This document shows, one piece after another, positions 8,423-16,586 of a stretch of DNA of 33,772 nucleotides. The translations under genes and the position numbers were made by a program. The notes under the pieces are model-generated. The model saw nothing but the letters and a program-made list of their open reading frames with translations. It searched no databases and was not told the origin of the DNA. Source of the DNA: Bacteroidales bacterium (GTDB taxonomy: Bacteria > Bacteroidota > Bacteroidia > Bacteroidales > Dysgonomonadaceae); the NCBI GenBank assembly GCA_012728155.1, contig JAAYFR010000099.1, positions 1 through 33,772 of the forward strand, in the 5' to 3' direction. How positions within the stretch are numbered: position 1 is the first letter of the stretch; each line of letters opens with the position of its first letter.

Positions 8423-9172
8423 ATGCCGTTGCTTGACAAGATAGAGAGAAATCGACTGCCCGCCCATATCGCCATTATTATGGACGGTAACGGTCGATGG
8501 GCGAAAAAGAGAGGGATGGAGCGAAGCGAAGGGCATAAAGAGGGGGTGAATGCAATAAAAAAAGTGGTGGAAGCTGCGTTGAAGGCATCGGTACAGTATC
8601 TGACACTTTACGCTTTCTCCACTGAAAACTGGGGTCGTCCTACTGAAGAGGTGCAGCAATTGATGGATTTGATGATATATGCCATTTCGAGGGAGACTCC
8701 CGATTTAAAAAAGAACGGTGTAAAGATTTGTTGTATCGGAGATATGGATCGCCTCCCGAAATATGCAGCTACTGCAATGGAGGAGTGTATTCAGGAAACC
8801 GCACAGGGAACGGGGCTTACTTTAGTGCTTGCGTTAAGTTATTCCTCAAAATGGGAACTTGTCGCCGCTGCCAGGAAGATAACCGCAGACGTTGTAAAAG
8901 GAGTTTTACAGGAAGGAGATATAAATGAAGAGACTTTTGCCAGTTATCTTACTACCTGCGATATTCCCGATCCCGATCTATTGATACGAACCGGTGGTGA
9001 ACAACGTATAAGTAATTTTTTGCTGTGGCAATTGGCCTATGCGGAATTTTATTTTACCGATACTTTCTGGCCTGATTTTGGTGAGAATGACTTGTATGCA
9101 GCAATCATCGACTATCAGGGGAGGGAGAGGAGATATGGAAAGACCAGTGATCAAATAGAGAGAGTTCAATAA
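8423..9172 (+). CDS. uppS: Isoprenyl transferase (undecaprenyl diphosphate synthase)
   Basis: A 249-residue cis-prenyltransferase that extends farnesyl diphosphate with isopentenyl units to the C55 lipid carrier used for peptidoglycan and O-antigen. IIMDGNGRWAK carries the catalytic Asp21 and the first conserved block; LYAFSTENWGRP and the C-terminal block DLLIRTGGEQRISNFLLWQLAYAE (here cited in parts: DLLIRTGGE, RISNFLLWQ) match the family. The start at 8423 has a purine-rich GAGAGAAAGAAG just upstream and lies beyond the end of the DUF6089 gene; an upstream in-frame start at 8369 would overlap that gene and adds non-family sequence. bamA follows after 48 bases. Confidence 0.95.
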   Translation: MPLLDKIERNRLPAHIAIIMDGNGRWAKKRGMERSEGHKEGVNAIKKVVEAALKASVQYLTLYAFSTENWGRPTEEVQQLMDLMIYAISRETPDLKKNGVKICCIGDMDRLPKYAATAMEECIQETAQGTGLTLVLALSYSSKWELVAAARKITADVVKGVLQEGDINEETFASYLTTCDIPDPDLLIRTGGEQRISNFLLWQLAYAEFYFTDTFWPDFGENDLYAAIIDYQGRERRYGKTSDQIERVQ

Positions 9173-9220
9173 CAGTTCTCCGCAGAGAACGAGAGAGTTA
9201 TAGAAAAGAAAAATAGCACA

Positions 9221-11911
9221 ATGTTGAAGAGAATATCTTATTTACTTCTGTTATTAATCATGTTGTCGCAGTTTGTGTTAAAGGCGCAAACCAATGACAC
9301 CATTCCTTCGTCGACTTCGGACGTACCTACCGTGAACTATACGGCTGCTTCAAAAAAATACTACATTGCCAATATCGATGTGACGGGTGTGGAAGGTACC
9401 ATGTACGAGGATCAGAAGTTTACCCTTGTAGGATTTTCTGGTTTGTCGAAGGGGCAACAGATCCAGATCCCCGGTGAAGAGCTATCCGATGTGGTCAAGA
9501 AATTTTGGAAACACGGTCTCTTTTCAGATATAAAAATATTGCAGACCAAGGTAGAGGGTGACAGTGTTTGGTTGGAGTTGCGTTTGACAGATCGGCCTCG
9601 GGTAAGTGATATCCGCTTCATTGGCATGAAAAAGGGGGAGCAAGAGGAGATAGAGAAGAAGTTAGGCGTTGTCAAAGGGAATCAAATTACACCTCCTCAG
9701 ATATCGCGTGCCGAGATAATTATAAAAAGTTTCTTTTCCGACAAAGGGTTTGGTGATGCGGAGGTGCGGATTATGCAGCGTCCTGATCCCACACAAAAAA
9801 ACCAGGTAGTACTGGAAATTGAAGTCGACAAGAAGGAGAAGTTGAAGGTAAACAGCATCAATCTAGTGGGGAACGAGGCGCTCTCCGACCGCAAATTGAA
9901 ATGGGCCATGAAGAAAACGAATGAGAAGGGGAAGTTGATCAACCTCTTCCGCGCCAAAAAATTTGTGGATGGCCTCTATAAGGAAGACAAGAATAAGCTC
10001 ATCGGGAAATATCATGATGAGGGTTATCGCGATGCGGAGATTATCCGCGATTCGGTGTACAAGCATGATGAAAAGACGGTCAGCATAGATATTGAACTGG
10101 AAGAGGGGCCGCTCTATCACATCCGCTCCATCAACTGGGTGGGAAATACTCATTATCCCTCTTCTCAATTGGGTTTACTCCTCAATATGTCTCCGGGAGA
10201 TATTTATAACCAGAAGAAATTACAGGAGAGGTTGATTTCCGATGAAGATGCGGCTGTCAACCTATACCAGAATAACGGCTATCTGTTTTCCAATATAGAT
10301 CCGGTGGAAATCAATATAGAGAATGATTCGGTTGATCTTGAACTGCGTGTGATTGAAGGACCGAAAGCCACTATTAAACGGGTAATTATCCAAGGGAATG
10401 ACCGTCTTTATGAAGATATCATCCGTCGTGAGTTGAGAACAAAACCGGGTACAGTATTCAGTAAGGAGGATCTCCTGCGATCGGTACGTGAAATTGCCCA
10501 GACAGGACATTTCGATCCCGAAGCCCTTTCGGCCGATATTGGAGGAGGAATCAGTCCCAATCCTGCGGATGGGACGGTGGACATCACCTATCCATTAACT
10601 TCAAAGGGGAATGACCAGATTGAGTTTTCTGCCGGATGGGGTGTGACCGGATTAGTGGGTAAGCTCAGTTTGCGGTTGAACAACTTTTCGCTACAAAACC
10701 TGTTGAATCCTTCCATGCATAAGGGGATCATTCCTCAGGGAGAGGGGCAAACATTGGTGTTGAGCGCACAGACCAACGGTCAGTATTATCAATCCTACCA
10801 GTTTCAGTTTGTGGAGCCTTGGTTTGGAGGGAAAAGGCCGAATCATCTCTCATTCAGCGCTTATTATTCGAGAATGACCGGGTTGAACGAGCGCTTTTAC
10901 AGTCAGAATATCTACTCCAATCCCTATATGTATGGATATCCCTATGGTGGTTATGGCGGTTATGGTTATGGTGGTTATGGCGGTTATGGTGGTTACGGTG
11001 GTGGCTATTATCAGGATGCGATGGAGTATAGCTACGACCCGAATCAGGTATTTAATATGGTGGGTGTCTCTTTGGGATATGGAAAGCGGCTTGAATGGCC
11101 GGATGACTACTTCCAGTTTATGGCAGAATTGGGTTATCAGCTCTACTCGTTAAAAAACTGGCGATACAATTACTTCCCATTTCAGACAGGGAATAGCAAT
11201 AGTGTGACACTGGGGTTGACGCTTTCGCGTATCTCCACCGACAGTCCTATCTATACGCGTACTGGCTCTCAATTCACGTTGAGTGTGAACGCAACTCCTC
11301 CTTTCTCGTTGTGGGACGGTAGGGATTACACCAAGATGGCAGATACCAATCCGGCAAAATATAGATGGAACGAATACCATAAATGGAAGTTGAAGATACG
11401 TACCTTCACACCGCTGACACCGCTGACCGTAAAGAGGACGCCGGTGATGGCTCCCCGGGTAGAGTTTGGAGTATTGGGGCATTATAACAAGAACAAGCTG
11501 ACTCCATTTGAGACATTTGATGTGGGGGGTGATGGAATGACCGGTTATACCACTACCTTCGCCACCGAGAATGTAGCATTACGTGGATATGAAAACAATT
11601 CGATTGCCACCAATGCGCGCATCTATACACGTCTCGGTCTGGAATTCCGTTATCCGTTTATCCTGGAGCCCAACTCCACTATCTACGGCATAGCATTCCT
11701 GGAAGCGGGAAATGCATGGGTAGAAGCAGAGATGAAAAATTTCAATCCATTCGACTTGAAACGATCGGCCGGTGTGGGTGTACGTATCTTCCTGCCGATG
11801 ATCGGGTTGATGGGGATCGACTGGGCATATGGCTTTGATACGGTATATGGCCGAGGTTCAAGGGAGAGGGGAGGAAGTCAGTTCCACTTTATTATCGGTC
11901 AGGAATTCTAA
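9221..11911 (+). CDS. bamA: Outer membrane protein assembly factor BamA
   Basis: An 896-residue Omp85 protein, the core of the machine that inserts beta-barrels into the outer membrane. It has a signal peptide to about residue 23, then consecutive POTRA modules over roughly 45-430 (recurring patterns such as VSDIRFIGMKKGEQEEIEKKLG and HIRSINWVGNTHYPSSQLG, cited in part), and a 16-stranded barrel ending in aromatic IIGQEF. The family segment before the last strands, GVGVRIFLPMIGLMGIDWAYG, is clear. Residues of about 567-597 form a Gly/Tyr repeat in a barrel loop, which is unusual and discussed separately. The protein is somewhat longer than enterobacterial BamA (about 810), as usual in this phylum. 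Two Skp-like chaperones follow. Confidence 0.95.
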   Translation: MLKRISYLLLLLIMLSQFVLKAQTNDTIPSSTSDVPTVNYTAASKKYYIANIDVTGVEGTMYEDQKFTLVGFSGLSKGQQIQIPGEELSDVVKKFWKHGLFSDIKILQTKVEGDSVWLELRLTDRPRVSDIRFIGMKKGEQEEIEKKLGVVKGNQITPPQISRAEIIIKSFFSDKGFGDAEVRIMQRPDPTQKNQVVLEIEVDKKEKLKVNSINLVGNEALSDRKLKWAMKKTNEKGKLINLFRAKKFVDGLYKEDKNKLIGKYHDEGYRDAEIIRDSVYKHDEKTVSIDIELEEGPLYHIRSINWVGNTHYPSSQLGLLLNMSPGDIYNQKKLQERLISDEDAAVNLYQNNGYLFSNIDPVEINIENDSVDLELRVIEGPKATIKRVIIQGNDRLYEDIIRRELRTKPGTVFSKEDLLRSVREIAQTGHFDPEALSADIGGGISPNPADGTVDITYPLTSKGNDQIEFSAGWGVTGLVGKLSLRLNNFSLQNLLNPSMHKGIIPQGEGQTLVLSAQTNGQYYQSYQFQFVEPWFGGKRPNHLSFSAYYSRMTGLNERFYSQNIYSNPYMYGYPYGGYGGYGYGGYGGYGGYGGGYYQDAMEYSYDPNQVFNMVGVSLGYGKRLEWPDDYFQFMAELGYQLYSLKNWRYNYFPFQTGNSNSVTLGLTLSRISTDSPIYTRTGSQFTLSVNATPPFSLWDGRDYTKMADTNPAKYRWNEYHKWKLKIRTFTPLTPLTVKRTPVMAPRVEFGVLGHYNKNKLTPFETFDVGGDGMTGYTTTFATENVALRGYENNSIATNARIYTRLGLEFRYPFILEPNSTIYGIAFLEAGNAWVEAEMKNFNPFDLKRSAGVGVRIFLPMIGLMGIDWAYGFDTVYGRGSRERGGSQFHFIIGQEF
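10935..11010 (+). repeat. Imperfect 12-base Gly/Tyr-coding repeat in bamA
   Basis: GGTGGTTATGGC-like units recur in frame and encode GGYG/YGGYG copies. Third-position changes (TAT/TAC, GGT/GGC) show the array is not a recent perfect duplication. It lies between predicted barrel strands, so probably in an extracellular loop. Confidence 0.8.
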
Positions 11912-12088
11912 TCTGATTAACATAATTTATTAAGATACCTCTAAACGTTTTATTGTTAAGACTGTCTTTATAAGAGCCGAAACTCTTAGATCCAGAGTCA
12001 AAACAGGAAGTCCGAGATAGGGAATTTGGGAGAGTTGATTGTTTCGGTGTTTCTTAATGCTGACTTTAAAAACAAAAACAGGAAAGAT

Positions 12089-12601
12089 ATGAAGAAGATT
12101 TTTTATTTTATAGCAATATTTATGACATTCGCTGTAGGGAACAGTTATGCTCAAAAGTATGCTCTGATCGACATGGAATATATTCTGAAGAGAATACCCG
12201 CTTATGAAAGTGCGAACAAGCAACTGGAATCGTTTTCGAAGCAGTGGCAAAGTGAAGTCGATAAAGAGGTGGAAACGGTAGATGCCATGTATAAAAAGTA
12301 CCAAGCTGATTTGCCGACGCTGCAAGGGAGTGAAAAGACCAATCGTGAAAATGAAATTGTGGCAAAAGAAAATGCTATCCAGGAACTGAGGAATAAATAT
12401 TTCGGATCGCAGGGCGCGTTATTTAAAAAACAGGAAGAGTTAATCATGCCGATACAGGATGATATCTATGAAGCGGTCAAAGTCATCTCCACTGAATCGG
12501 GTTATTCACTTGTGGTGGACAGGGCGTCGGCTACATCCATTATATTTGCTTCGCCCGGTATCGACATAAGCGATCAAGTGCTTTCAAGGTTAGGATATTA
12601 A
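12089..12601 (+). CDS. OmpH/Skp-family periplasmic chaperone, first copy
   Basis: A 170-residue Skp-like protein: signal peptide to NSYAQ at about 20, a first strand KYALIDMEYILKRIP, a long charged coiled coil over about 40-125, and a C-terminal strand YSLVVDRASATSIIFASPGIDIS (cited in part). Skp trimers hold unfolded outer-membrane proteins with such coiled-coil tentacles and hand them to the Bam complex. ATG 12089 is preferred because it begins directly with MKKIFYFIAIF, a proper signal peptide; the frame is open further up to 12026 without family similarity. The 177 bases between bamA and this gene contain no clear promoter box. Confidence 0.88.
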   Translation: MKKIFYFIAIFMTFAVGNSYAQKYALIDMEYILKRIPAYESANKQLESFSKQWQSEVDKEVETVDAMYKKYQADLPTLQGSEKTNRENEIVAKENAIQELRNKYFGSQGALFKKQEELIMPIQDDIYEAVKVISTESGYSLVVDRASATSIIFASPGIDISDQVLSRLGY

Positions 12602-12612
12602 AATAAATAGTC

Positions 12613-12620
12613 TATCTTTG
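12613..12620 (+). promoter_or_regulatory. Putative -7 box for the second OmpH gene
   Basis: TATCTTTG matches TAnnTTTG exactly, in the 63-base gap between the two ompH-like genes and 44 bases before the second start codon. The -33 region is not convincing. It may give the second chaperone its own transcript. Confidence 0.45.
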
Positions 12621-12664
12621 TAGCCGATTTTTATTGCATTACCCACTAAATAGAAATAGTAATC

Positions 12665-13171
12665 ATGTTAAAGAAATTATTGGTTTTTTTTATTGCTTTG
12701 GCTCCATTGACAGCCATGCCCCAAGGGGTGAAAATTGCCACAGTGAATGTGCAGGAGATTTTTGGTGCCATGCCTGAACTTTCCGGCATTGAGACCCAGC
12801 TTTCCAACAAACAGGAAGAGATCAGAAAAAATATCCAGGCACTGGAAACTGAATTCAACAAAAAATTGGAGGAGTTTGAAGCCAATCCGGCTGAGTCTGA
12901 CGCTGCAAGACAAGATCAGCAAAAACAAATAGCCCAGTTACAAGACAGGTATCAGACCTACATGCAAAATGGTCAGCAGGAGTTACAGCAATTACAACAG
13001 CAATTGTTAGAGCCTGTGAATAAAAAAATATTTGATGCAATCAAAGCGGTGGGAGACGAGAACAGCTACACCTTTGTGTACGATATCTCCTCATTACAAA
13101 CTCCCATTGTTTATTTGACTCCTTCTGCCGTGGATGTTACGCCGCAGGTAAAAACAAAACTGGGCATTTAA
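12665..13171 (+). CDS. OmpH/Skp-family periplasmic chaperone, second copy
   Basis: A 168-residue paralogue of the preceding protein: signal peptide ending near AMPQG at about 20, first strand VKIATVNVQEIFGAMPEL, a long coiled coil rich in Gln and Glu (QNGQQELQQLQQQLLEP), and the C-terminal YTFVYDISSLQTPIVYL strand. The role should be the same, keeping barrel precursors soluble in the periplasm. Two tandem skp-type genes after bamA are common in Bacteroidota. A hairpin terminator follows 20 bases after the stop, closing the uppS-bamA-ompH block. Confidence 0.88.
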   Translation: MLKKLLVFFIALAPLTAMPQGVKIATVNVQEIFGAMPELSGIETQLSNKQEEIRKNIQALETEFNKKLEEFEANPAESDAARQDQQKQIAQLQDRYQTYMQNGQQELQQLQQQLLEPVNKKIFDAIKAVGDENSYTFVYDISSLQTPIVYLTPSAVDVTPQVKTKLGI

Positions 13172-13191
13172 ACAATAAAAGGCAGAGACCT

Positions 13192-13230
13192 ACCGAAAGG
13201 GTTCCTCGTACTGAGGAGCCCTTTTTCGGT
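13192..13230. terminator. Hairpin terminator between convergent genes
   Basis: AAGGGTTCCTC at 13197-13207 can pair with GAGGAGCCCTT at 13213-13223, with one G-U pair and a 5-base loop; an outer CCGAAA/TTTCGG extends it with a small bulge. T5 lies in the right arm. It separates the second ompH gene from the convergent stress-protein gene and could serve both. Confidence 0.75.
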
Positions 13231-14397
13231 TTACATTCCCTTGATCACCAATAGCGGTGTGTCGGAGTGGAATATCATTCTTCTTGCAATTCCGGGATTG
13301 AATATCCTTGCAAAAATATTGCGTCGCGAACTCGACAGGGATATCATATCCACATTGTTTTTCTCCGCGAACTTGTCGAGGGCCACTTCCAACACCTCAT
13401 TCTGGTCGATCAGTTTGTATTCGATCTGCAGATATGGATAAAGGTCGGAAAACCGTTTTTGTACTCCCGACAGTTTGATTTCGTTCCAGACATCTTCTTT
13501 CTTGGCAATATGTGCCAGATATACCTTTACCGGATAGGGTTTTAGGAAGTTCATCATAATATCGAATGCCTTGAACTCACGCTCTTGGAAGTTGGTAAGA
13601 AAAACGATGGTCTTCATTTTCGAGAGACTTCTTATCTTGGCTCCTTCCGGAATTGCAAAAACGGGTGTCCTACAGCCTTCCATCACTTCAGCAGTTACAC
13701 TGCCAATAAGATCGAGCTCCATTGCATTTTTCCCTCTTGTACCCATTACGATTGCGGTGGGGCCGATTTTTTTTGAATAGGTGATGATCTCCTCTTCCGG
13801 CAATCCTTCCACCAGGGCGGTTTTATAGGGTACCTGCGGTATTGATCCGGCAGCGATTCTGTTTTCGATCTTCTCTATCAGAGCTTGCATCTCTCTCTCC
13901 GTTCTATTCCTCACATCCTGAAACAGATCTTTGTCGGTCGTCTGCAGGGTGAAGGTGTCTCCAAAGGGGACTGATGCCGGATAAAAAGGGGTGAAAAAAG
14001 CGTGGAGTAATTTTACTTTACATCCCAGATCGTGTGCCAAATGAAATCCAAATTCACATGCAACCAGAGAGTAGTCGGAAAAATCTACCGGAATAAGGAT
14101 CTCTTTCTTTAGTATCTTCTGCTCTTTCTCCTCTTCGTCGGAGGAAAAATCTACACTTTCAATAATTTGGAGGGCTCTGGGAAGATCGCTTTCGTTGATT
14201 CGTACGCGTACATTTCCCGGTATCACCGGATCAATCAGATTGATGCCGTGTATGACTGACGGAATCCCTTCCAATTCAAGGATCGATTTTAATATATGAG
14301 CTTTTTCATACGTATGGATGGCGACCGTAACCAGCTTCTCTTCGGTTGAACCGCTATTTTTTTTATCCTTTTCCATAGAGTGTTGTCTTTTGGGCAT
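13231..14397 (-). CDS. Tandem universal stress protein with N-terminal DUF2007-like domain
   Basis: A 388-residue cytoplasmic protein of three parts. Residues of about 22-82 resemble a DUF2007-type small signalling domain (LVTVAIHTYEKAHILKSIL, IPGNVRVRI). Two UspA domains follow, near 98-250 and 261-388. The first begins ILIPVDFSDYS and has an intact ATP-binding signature G-xx-G-9x-GS (Gly219, Gly222, Gly232-Ser233). The second, starting IVFLTNFQERE, has SLSSSRRNIFARIF at the same place and lacks the glycines, so it probably does not bind ATP. The start is uncertain: 14397 and 14376 both work. Usp proteins respond to starvation and stress, but the specific role is not evident here. Confidence 0.85.
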   Translation of the reverse strand: MPKRQHSMEKDKKNSGSTEEKLVTVAIHTYEKAHILKSILELEGIPSVIHGINLIDPVIPGNVRVRINESDLPRALQIIESVDFSSDEEEKEQKILKKEILIPVDFSDYSLVACEFGFHLAHDLGCKVKLLHAFFTPFYPASVPFGDTFTLQTTDKDLFQDVRNRTEREMQALIEKIENRIAAGSIPQVPYKTALVEGLPEEEIITYSKKIGPTAIVMGTRGKNAMELDLIGSVTAEVMEGCRTPVFAIPEGAKIRSLSKMKTIVFLTNFQEREFKAFDIMMNFLKPYPVKVYLAHIAKKEDVWNEIKLSGVQKRFSDLYPYLQIEYKLIDQNEVLEVALDKFAEKNNVDMISLSSSRRNIFARIFNPGIARRMIFHSDTPLLVIKGM

Positions 14398-14442
14398 TGA
14401 AAGGGATGACTCTCCTTACATGCCAAGGTTCATAGATCACAT

Positions 14443-14485
14443 ATAAAAAACCCACTATTGCACAAGGGAGTGATTTAATAGTGGG
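14443..14485 (-). terminator. Intrinsic terminator of the small HTH gene
   Basis: CCCACTATT at 14451-14459 and AATAGTGGG at 14477-14485 form a perfect 9-bp stem with a 17-base loop. On the minus strand the stem is followed by TTTTTTAT. It lies just after the stop codon of the small DNA-binding-protein gene, so that gene is probably a separate transcript. Confidence 0.85.
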
Positions 14486-14493
14486 CATTCTTT

Positions 14494-14784
14494 TTATTCT
14501 TCCTCTTCGGTTTCCATCGGACTGGGCTCGGGGTAATCTTTAAGACCGAGAATTTTCAGTGCCTTATCGAAGATGGTAGTATCATCAAGCACCACAATGC
14601 CGCCATTGGGTCCTGGTTCAATATGTATTCCCACACTATTGCCCTCTTTGTAGTTGTATCCACCAAAATAGTTCCTTACAGTTTCGGGTTTCATACCCAA
14701 TTCCTCGGCTATCCGGTGGATACTACCGTCAGGCAGTTTGTCTTTCAGTTCTCTTAATTCGTTAAACGTAATTGTCCTTGCCAT
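14494..14784 (-). CDS. Small helix-turn-helix DNA-binding protein
   Basis: A 96-residue protein. Residues 7-40 (LRELKDKLPDGSIHRIAEELGMKPETVRNYFGG, cited in part) read as a helix-turn-helix: RIAEELG, then turn, then KPETVRNYF as recognition helix. A small beta portion follows (VGIHIEPGPNGGIVVLDD) and an acidic tail ending in EEEE. Small proteins of this type are common single genes in Bacteroidales and are usually labelled DNA-binding protein; a target is not known to me. The gene stands alone with a strong terminator behind it and about 137 bases of AT-rich DNA before it. Autoregulation is possible but not shown by any operator I can see. Confidence 0.75.
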   Translation of the reverse strand: MARTITFNELRELKDKLPDGSIHRIAEELGMKPETVRNYFGGYNYKEGNSVGIHIEPGPNGGIVVLDDTTIFDKALKILGLKDYPEPSPMETEEEE

Positions 14785-14921
14785 GGCTATTTATTTTTTA
14801 TATGAATAATTCAATTTGGGTCATCTATTTATGCCATAAACATACATAAAAAAATAGAGAAATCAAATTTTTTATCTTAAAATTTTCACGAAAAGAATTT
14901 GGTCCTATTTTTACACTCCTA

Positions 14922-15620
14922 TCAATGGGGTAAATTTGCTAAGAAAGGGCTAAAAATAGTGACAACAATTAGGTATAAAATGATAAATGTGCCCAATAAT
15001 TTCCCCTTACTTTGATCATATGCGCTCACTTTACGGGGTGAGGGAGGATTGATAATGGTTTTCCTCAATGCTGTGTAGATCACATATAAAATGAGCGCCA
15101 CGAGCGTGCCTACAATCATTCCCGCTAAGATATCAGAAATAAAATGTACTCCCAGGTAAATACGGGTATAACTGTTGATGGTTGCCCATAGTAGGGTAGT
15201 GGTCGTCACCCAGCGGTTTCGAAATATCAATGAGGGGAATACTGCCAGTCCGAAGCTGTTTGAGGCATGTCCTGAAATAAAACCGTATCTCCCTCCCCTG
15301 TATCCGTTTACAATATCTACCCAATTCTTGAAGTCGGGATGGTGGGTAGGACGAAAGCGTTCAAAGAAGGGTTTAAAAAAAGAAGATGAGATTTGATCTG
15401 TAGCCACAAATAGGAGAATAAGGAAGAGGGTAACCAGAATAGCCTCATTTCGGTGTGTCCGATAAAAAAAGATGAATAGGATAAAGAGAAATAGCGGTAT
15501 CCAGATAAAACGGCCGCTAATTGTCCACATCAGATTATCTAAGAACAACGAATCGCTCCCGTTCAAAGAAAAAAAAAGGTTACGTTCAAAAGGGAGTAAG
15601 CTCTCAATAAATTCTTTCAT
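14922..15620 (-). CDS. PAP2-family membrane phosphatase
   Basis: A 232-residue integral membrane protein with about six hydrophobic segments. All three acid-phosphatase (PAP2) motifs are present: K83-x6-R90-P91 in KPFFERFRP, SGH at 116-118, and R153-x5-H159-x3-D163 in RIYLGVHFISD. His159 and His118 are the expected catalytic residues. The family dephosphorylates lipid phosphates such as undecaprenyl diphosphate, phosphatidylglycerol phosphate or lipid A; the sequence does not decide which. It starts 38 bases after batE on the same strand and may be the last gene of the bat transcript, or be independent. Confidence 0.9.
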   Translation of the reverse strand: MKEFIESLLPFERNLFFSLNGSDSLFLDNLMWTISGRFIWIPLFLFILFIFFYRTHRNEAILVTLFLILLFVATDQISSSFFKPFFERFRPTHHPDFKNWVDIVNGYRGGRYGFISGHASNSFGLAVFPSLIFRNRWVTTTTLLWATINSYTRIYLGVHFISDILAGMIVGTLVALILYVIYTALRKTIINPPSPRKVSAYDQSKGKLLGTFIILYLIVVTIFSPFLANLPH

Positions 15621-15658
15621 TTTATTTTGAGGAGTAAGAAATTAGAAATATCGGCACA

Positions 15659-16489
15659 TTAAATAATTTCCACTTCTTGTTGACGGATCCACCCCCTACT
15701 GCCGTCAGCAATCTGAATTTCAAGCCAGTTACCATCTTTATTTCTGATCTTGACTTTAGTACCCTCATGCAGCTCAAAAAGTTGATTGCTCCCCGTATCG
15801 GGTGATGCATTCACCGGCGCCGCTCCAACCATCACAATGGCGGAATCTTTGCGGCTCCGTTCACTCTTTTGGCTGAACGCAAAACTATTCGCGCCAATCA
15901 TGAGCAGCAATAGTACGATACCTGTATAAAAAGCGGTTTTCCTCGCCCAAAGGAGTCGTATGAAAAGGTAAACTGCCATACAAGTCAGAAAGAGTATAAA
16001 GAGCACAATTGCCATAACAGCCCATTGGTTGGAACTGAATAGATTTCTGACGCCTCTGAACCAGTTGGTAAGGAAGAGGTTGGCGGCAGTATCGATTCGA
16101 TCCACAGTTCGATTTTGTGCAAATCTCAGATTATGACGGATATCGCTATCACCCGGATCAAGGAGCAATGCTCTTTCGTACCACAGAATTGCTTTTCCCG
16201 TCTGGTTATCTCGAAAGTAGGCGTTTCCCAGGTTATAATAGAGTTGTGCTGACACCTTGTCGTCGGCCATTTCCTGCGCAATAAGTTTCTCATAAAGCGC
16301 TATACTCTTCTTATAGTCTTGATCGCGGTATGCTTGAGAAGCCCCGTCTGAAGCAGTCTCTGATGGGGTACTGGAAACAACTCCGTCGGCCTTCACTGTT
16401 TGTTGGACAGAATCGGCAGCCTCCTGACCTGAGACCCTCCCCACGCTACTCCATAGGATCAATATAAATATCAGTATGTTACGCATCAC
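15659..16489 (-). CDS. batE: BatE, TPR and SH3-like aerotolerance protein
   Basis: A 276-residue protein with a signal peptide (to about 21), TPR repeats at about 50-125 (KSIALYEKLIAQE, YYNLGNAYFRDNQTGKAILWYERALLLDP in part), two membrane segments near 157-180 and 187-207, and a C-terminal bacterial SH3 domain at about 216-276 (LHEGTKVKIRNKDGNWLEI). This is the BatE architecture from the Bacteroides aerotolerance (Bat) operon, where the genes support growth under oxygen stress by an unresolved mechanism. The TPR part probably faces the periplasm and may pair with BatC. It is separated from batD by 97 bases with no clear promoter or terminator. Confidence 0.87.
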   Translation of the reverse strand: MMRNILIFILILWSSVGRVSGQEAADSVQQTVKADGVVSSTPSETASDGASQAYRDQDYKKSIALYEKLIAQEMADDKVSAQLYYNLGNAYFRDNQTGKAILWYERALLLDPGDSDIRHNLRFAQNRTVDRIDTAANLFLTNWFRGVRNLFSSNQWAVMAIVLFILFLTCMAVYLFIRLLWARKTAFYTGIVLLLLMIGANSFAFSQKSERSRKDSAIVMVGAAPVNASPDTGSNQLFELHEGTKVKIRNKDGNWLEIQIADGSRGWIRQQEVEII

Positions 16490-16586
16490 CTTTTAGAATA
16501 AAGAATAAAGATAAAAAAAACTTTTGAGTCAAGCATCAAGATGTGGAATTTTGGACCTATTTAATATGGACCGATTACAATTCAGT

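Noticed and set aside
11930..12060. Promoter or small gene between bamA and the first ompH gene
   Set aside because: Only weak inverted repeats (AAGAG/CTCTT) and no TAnnTTTG box or convincing frame were found.
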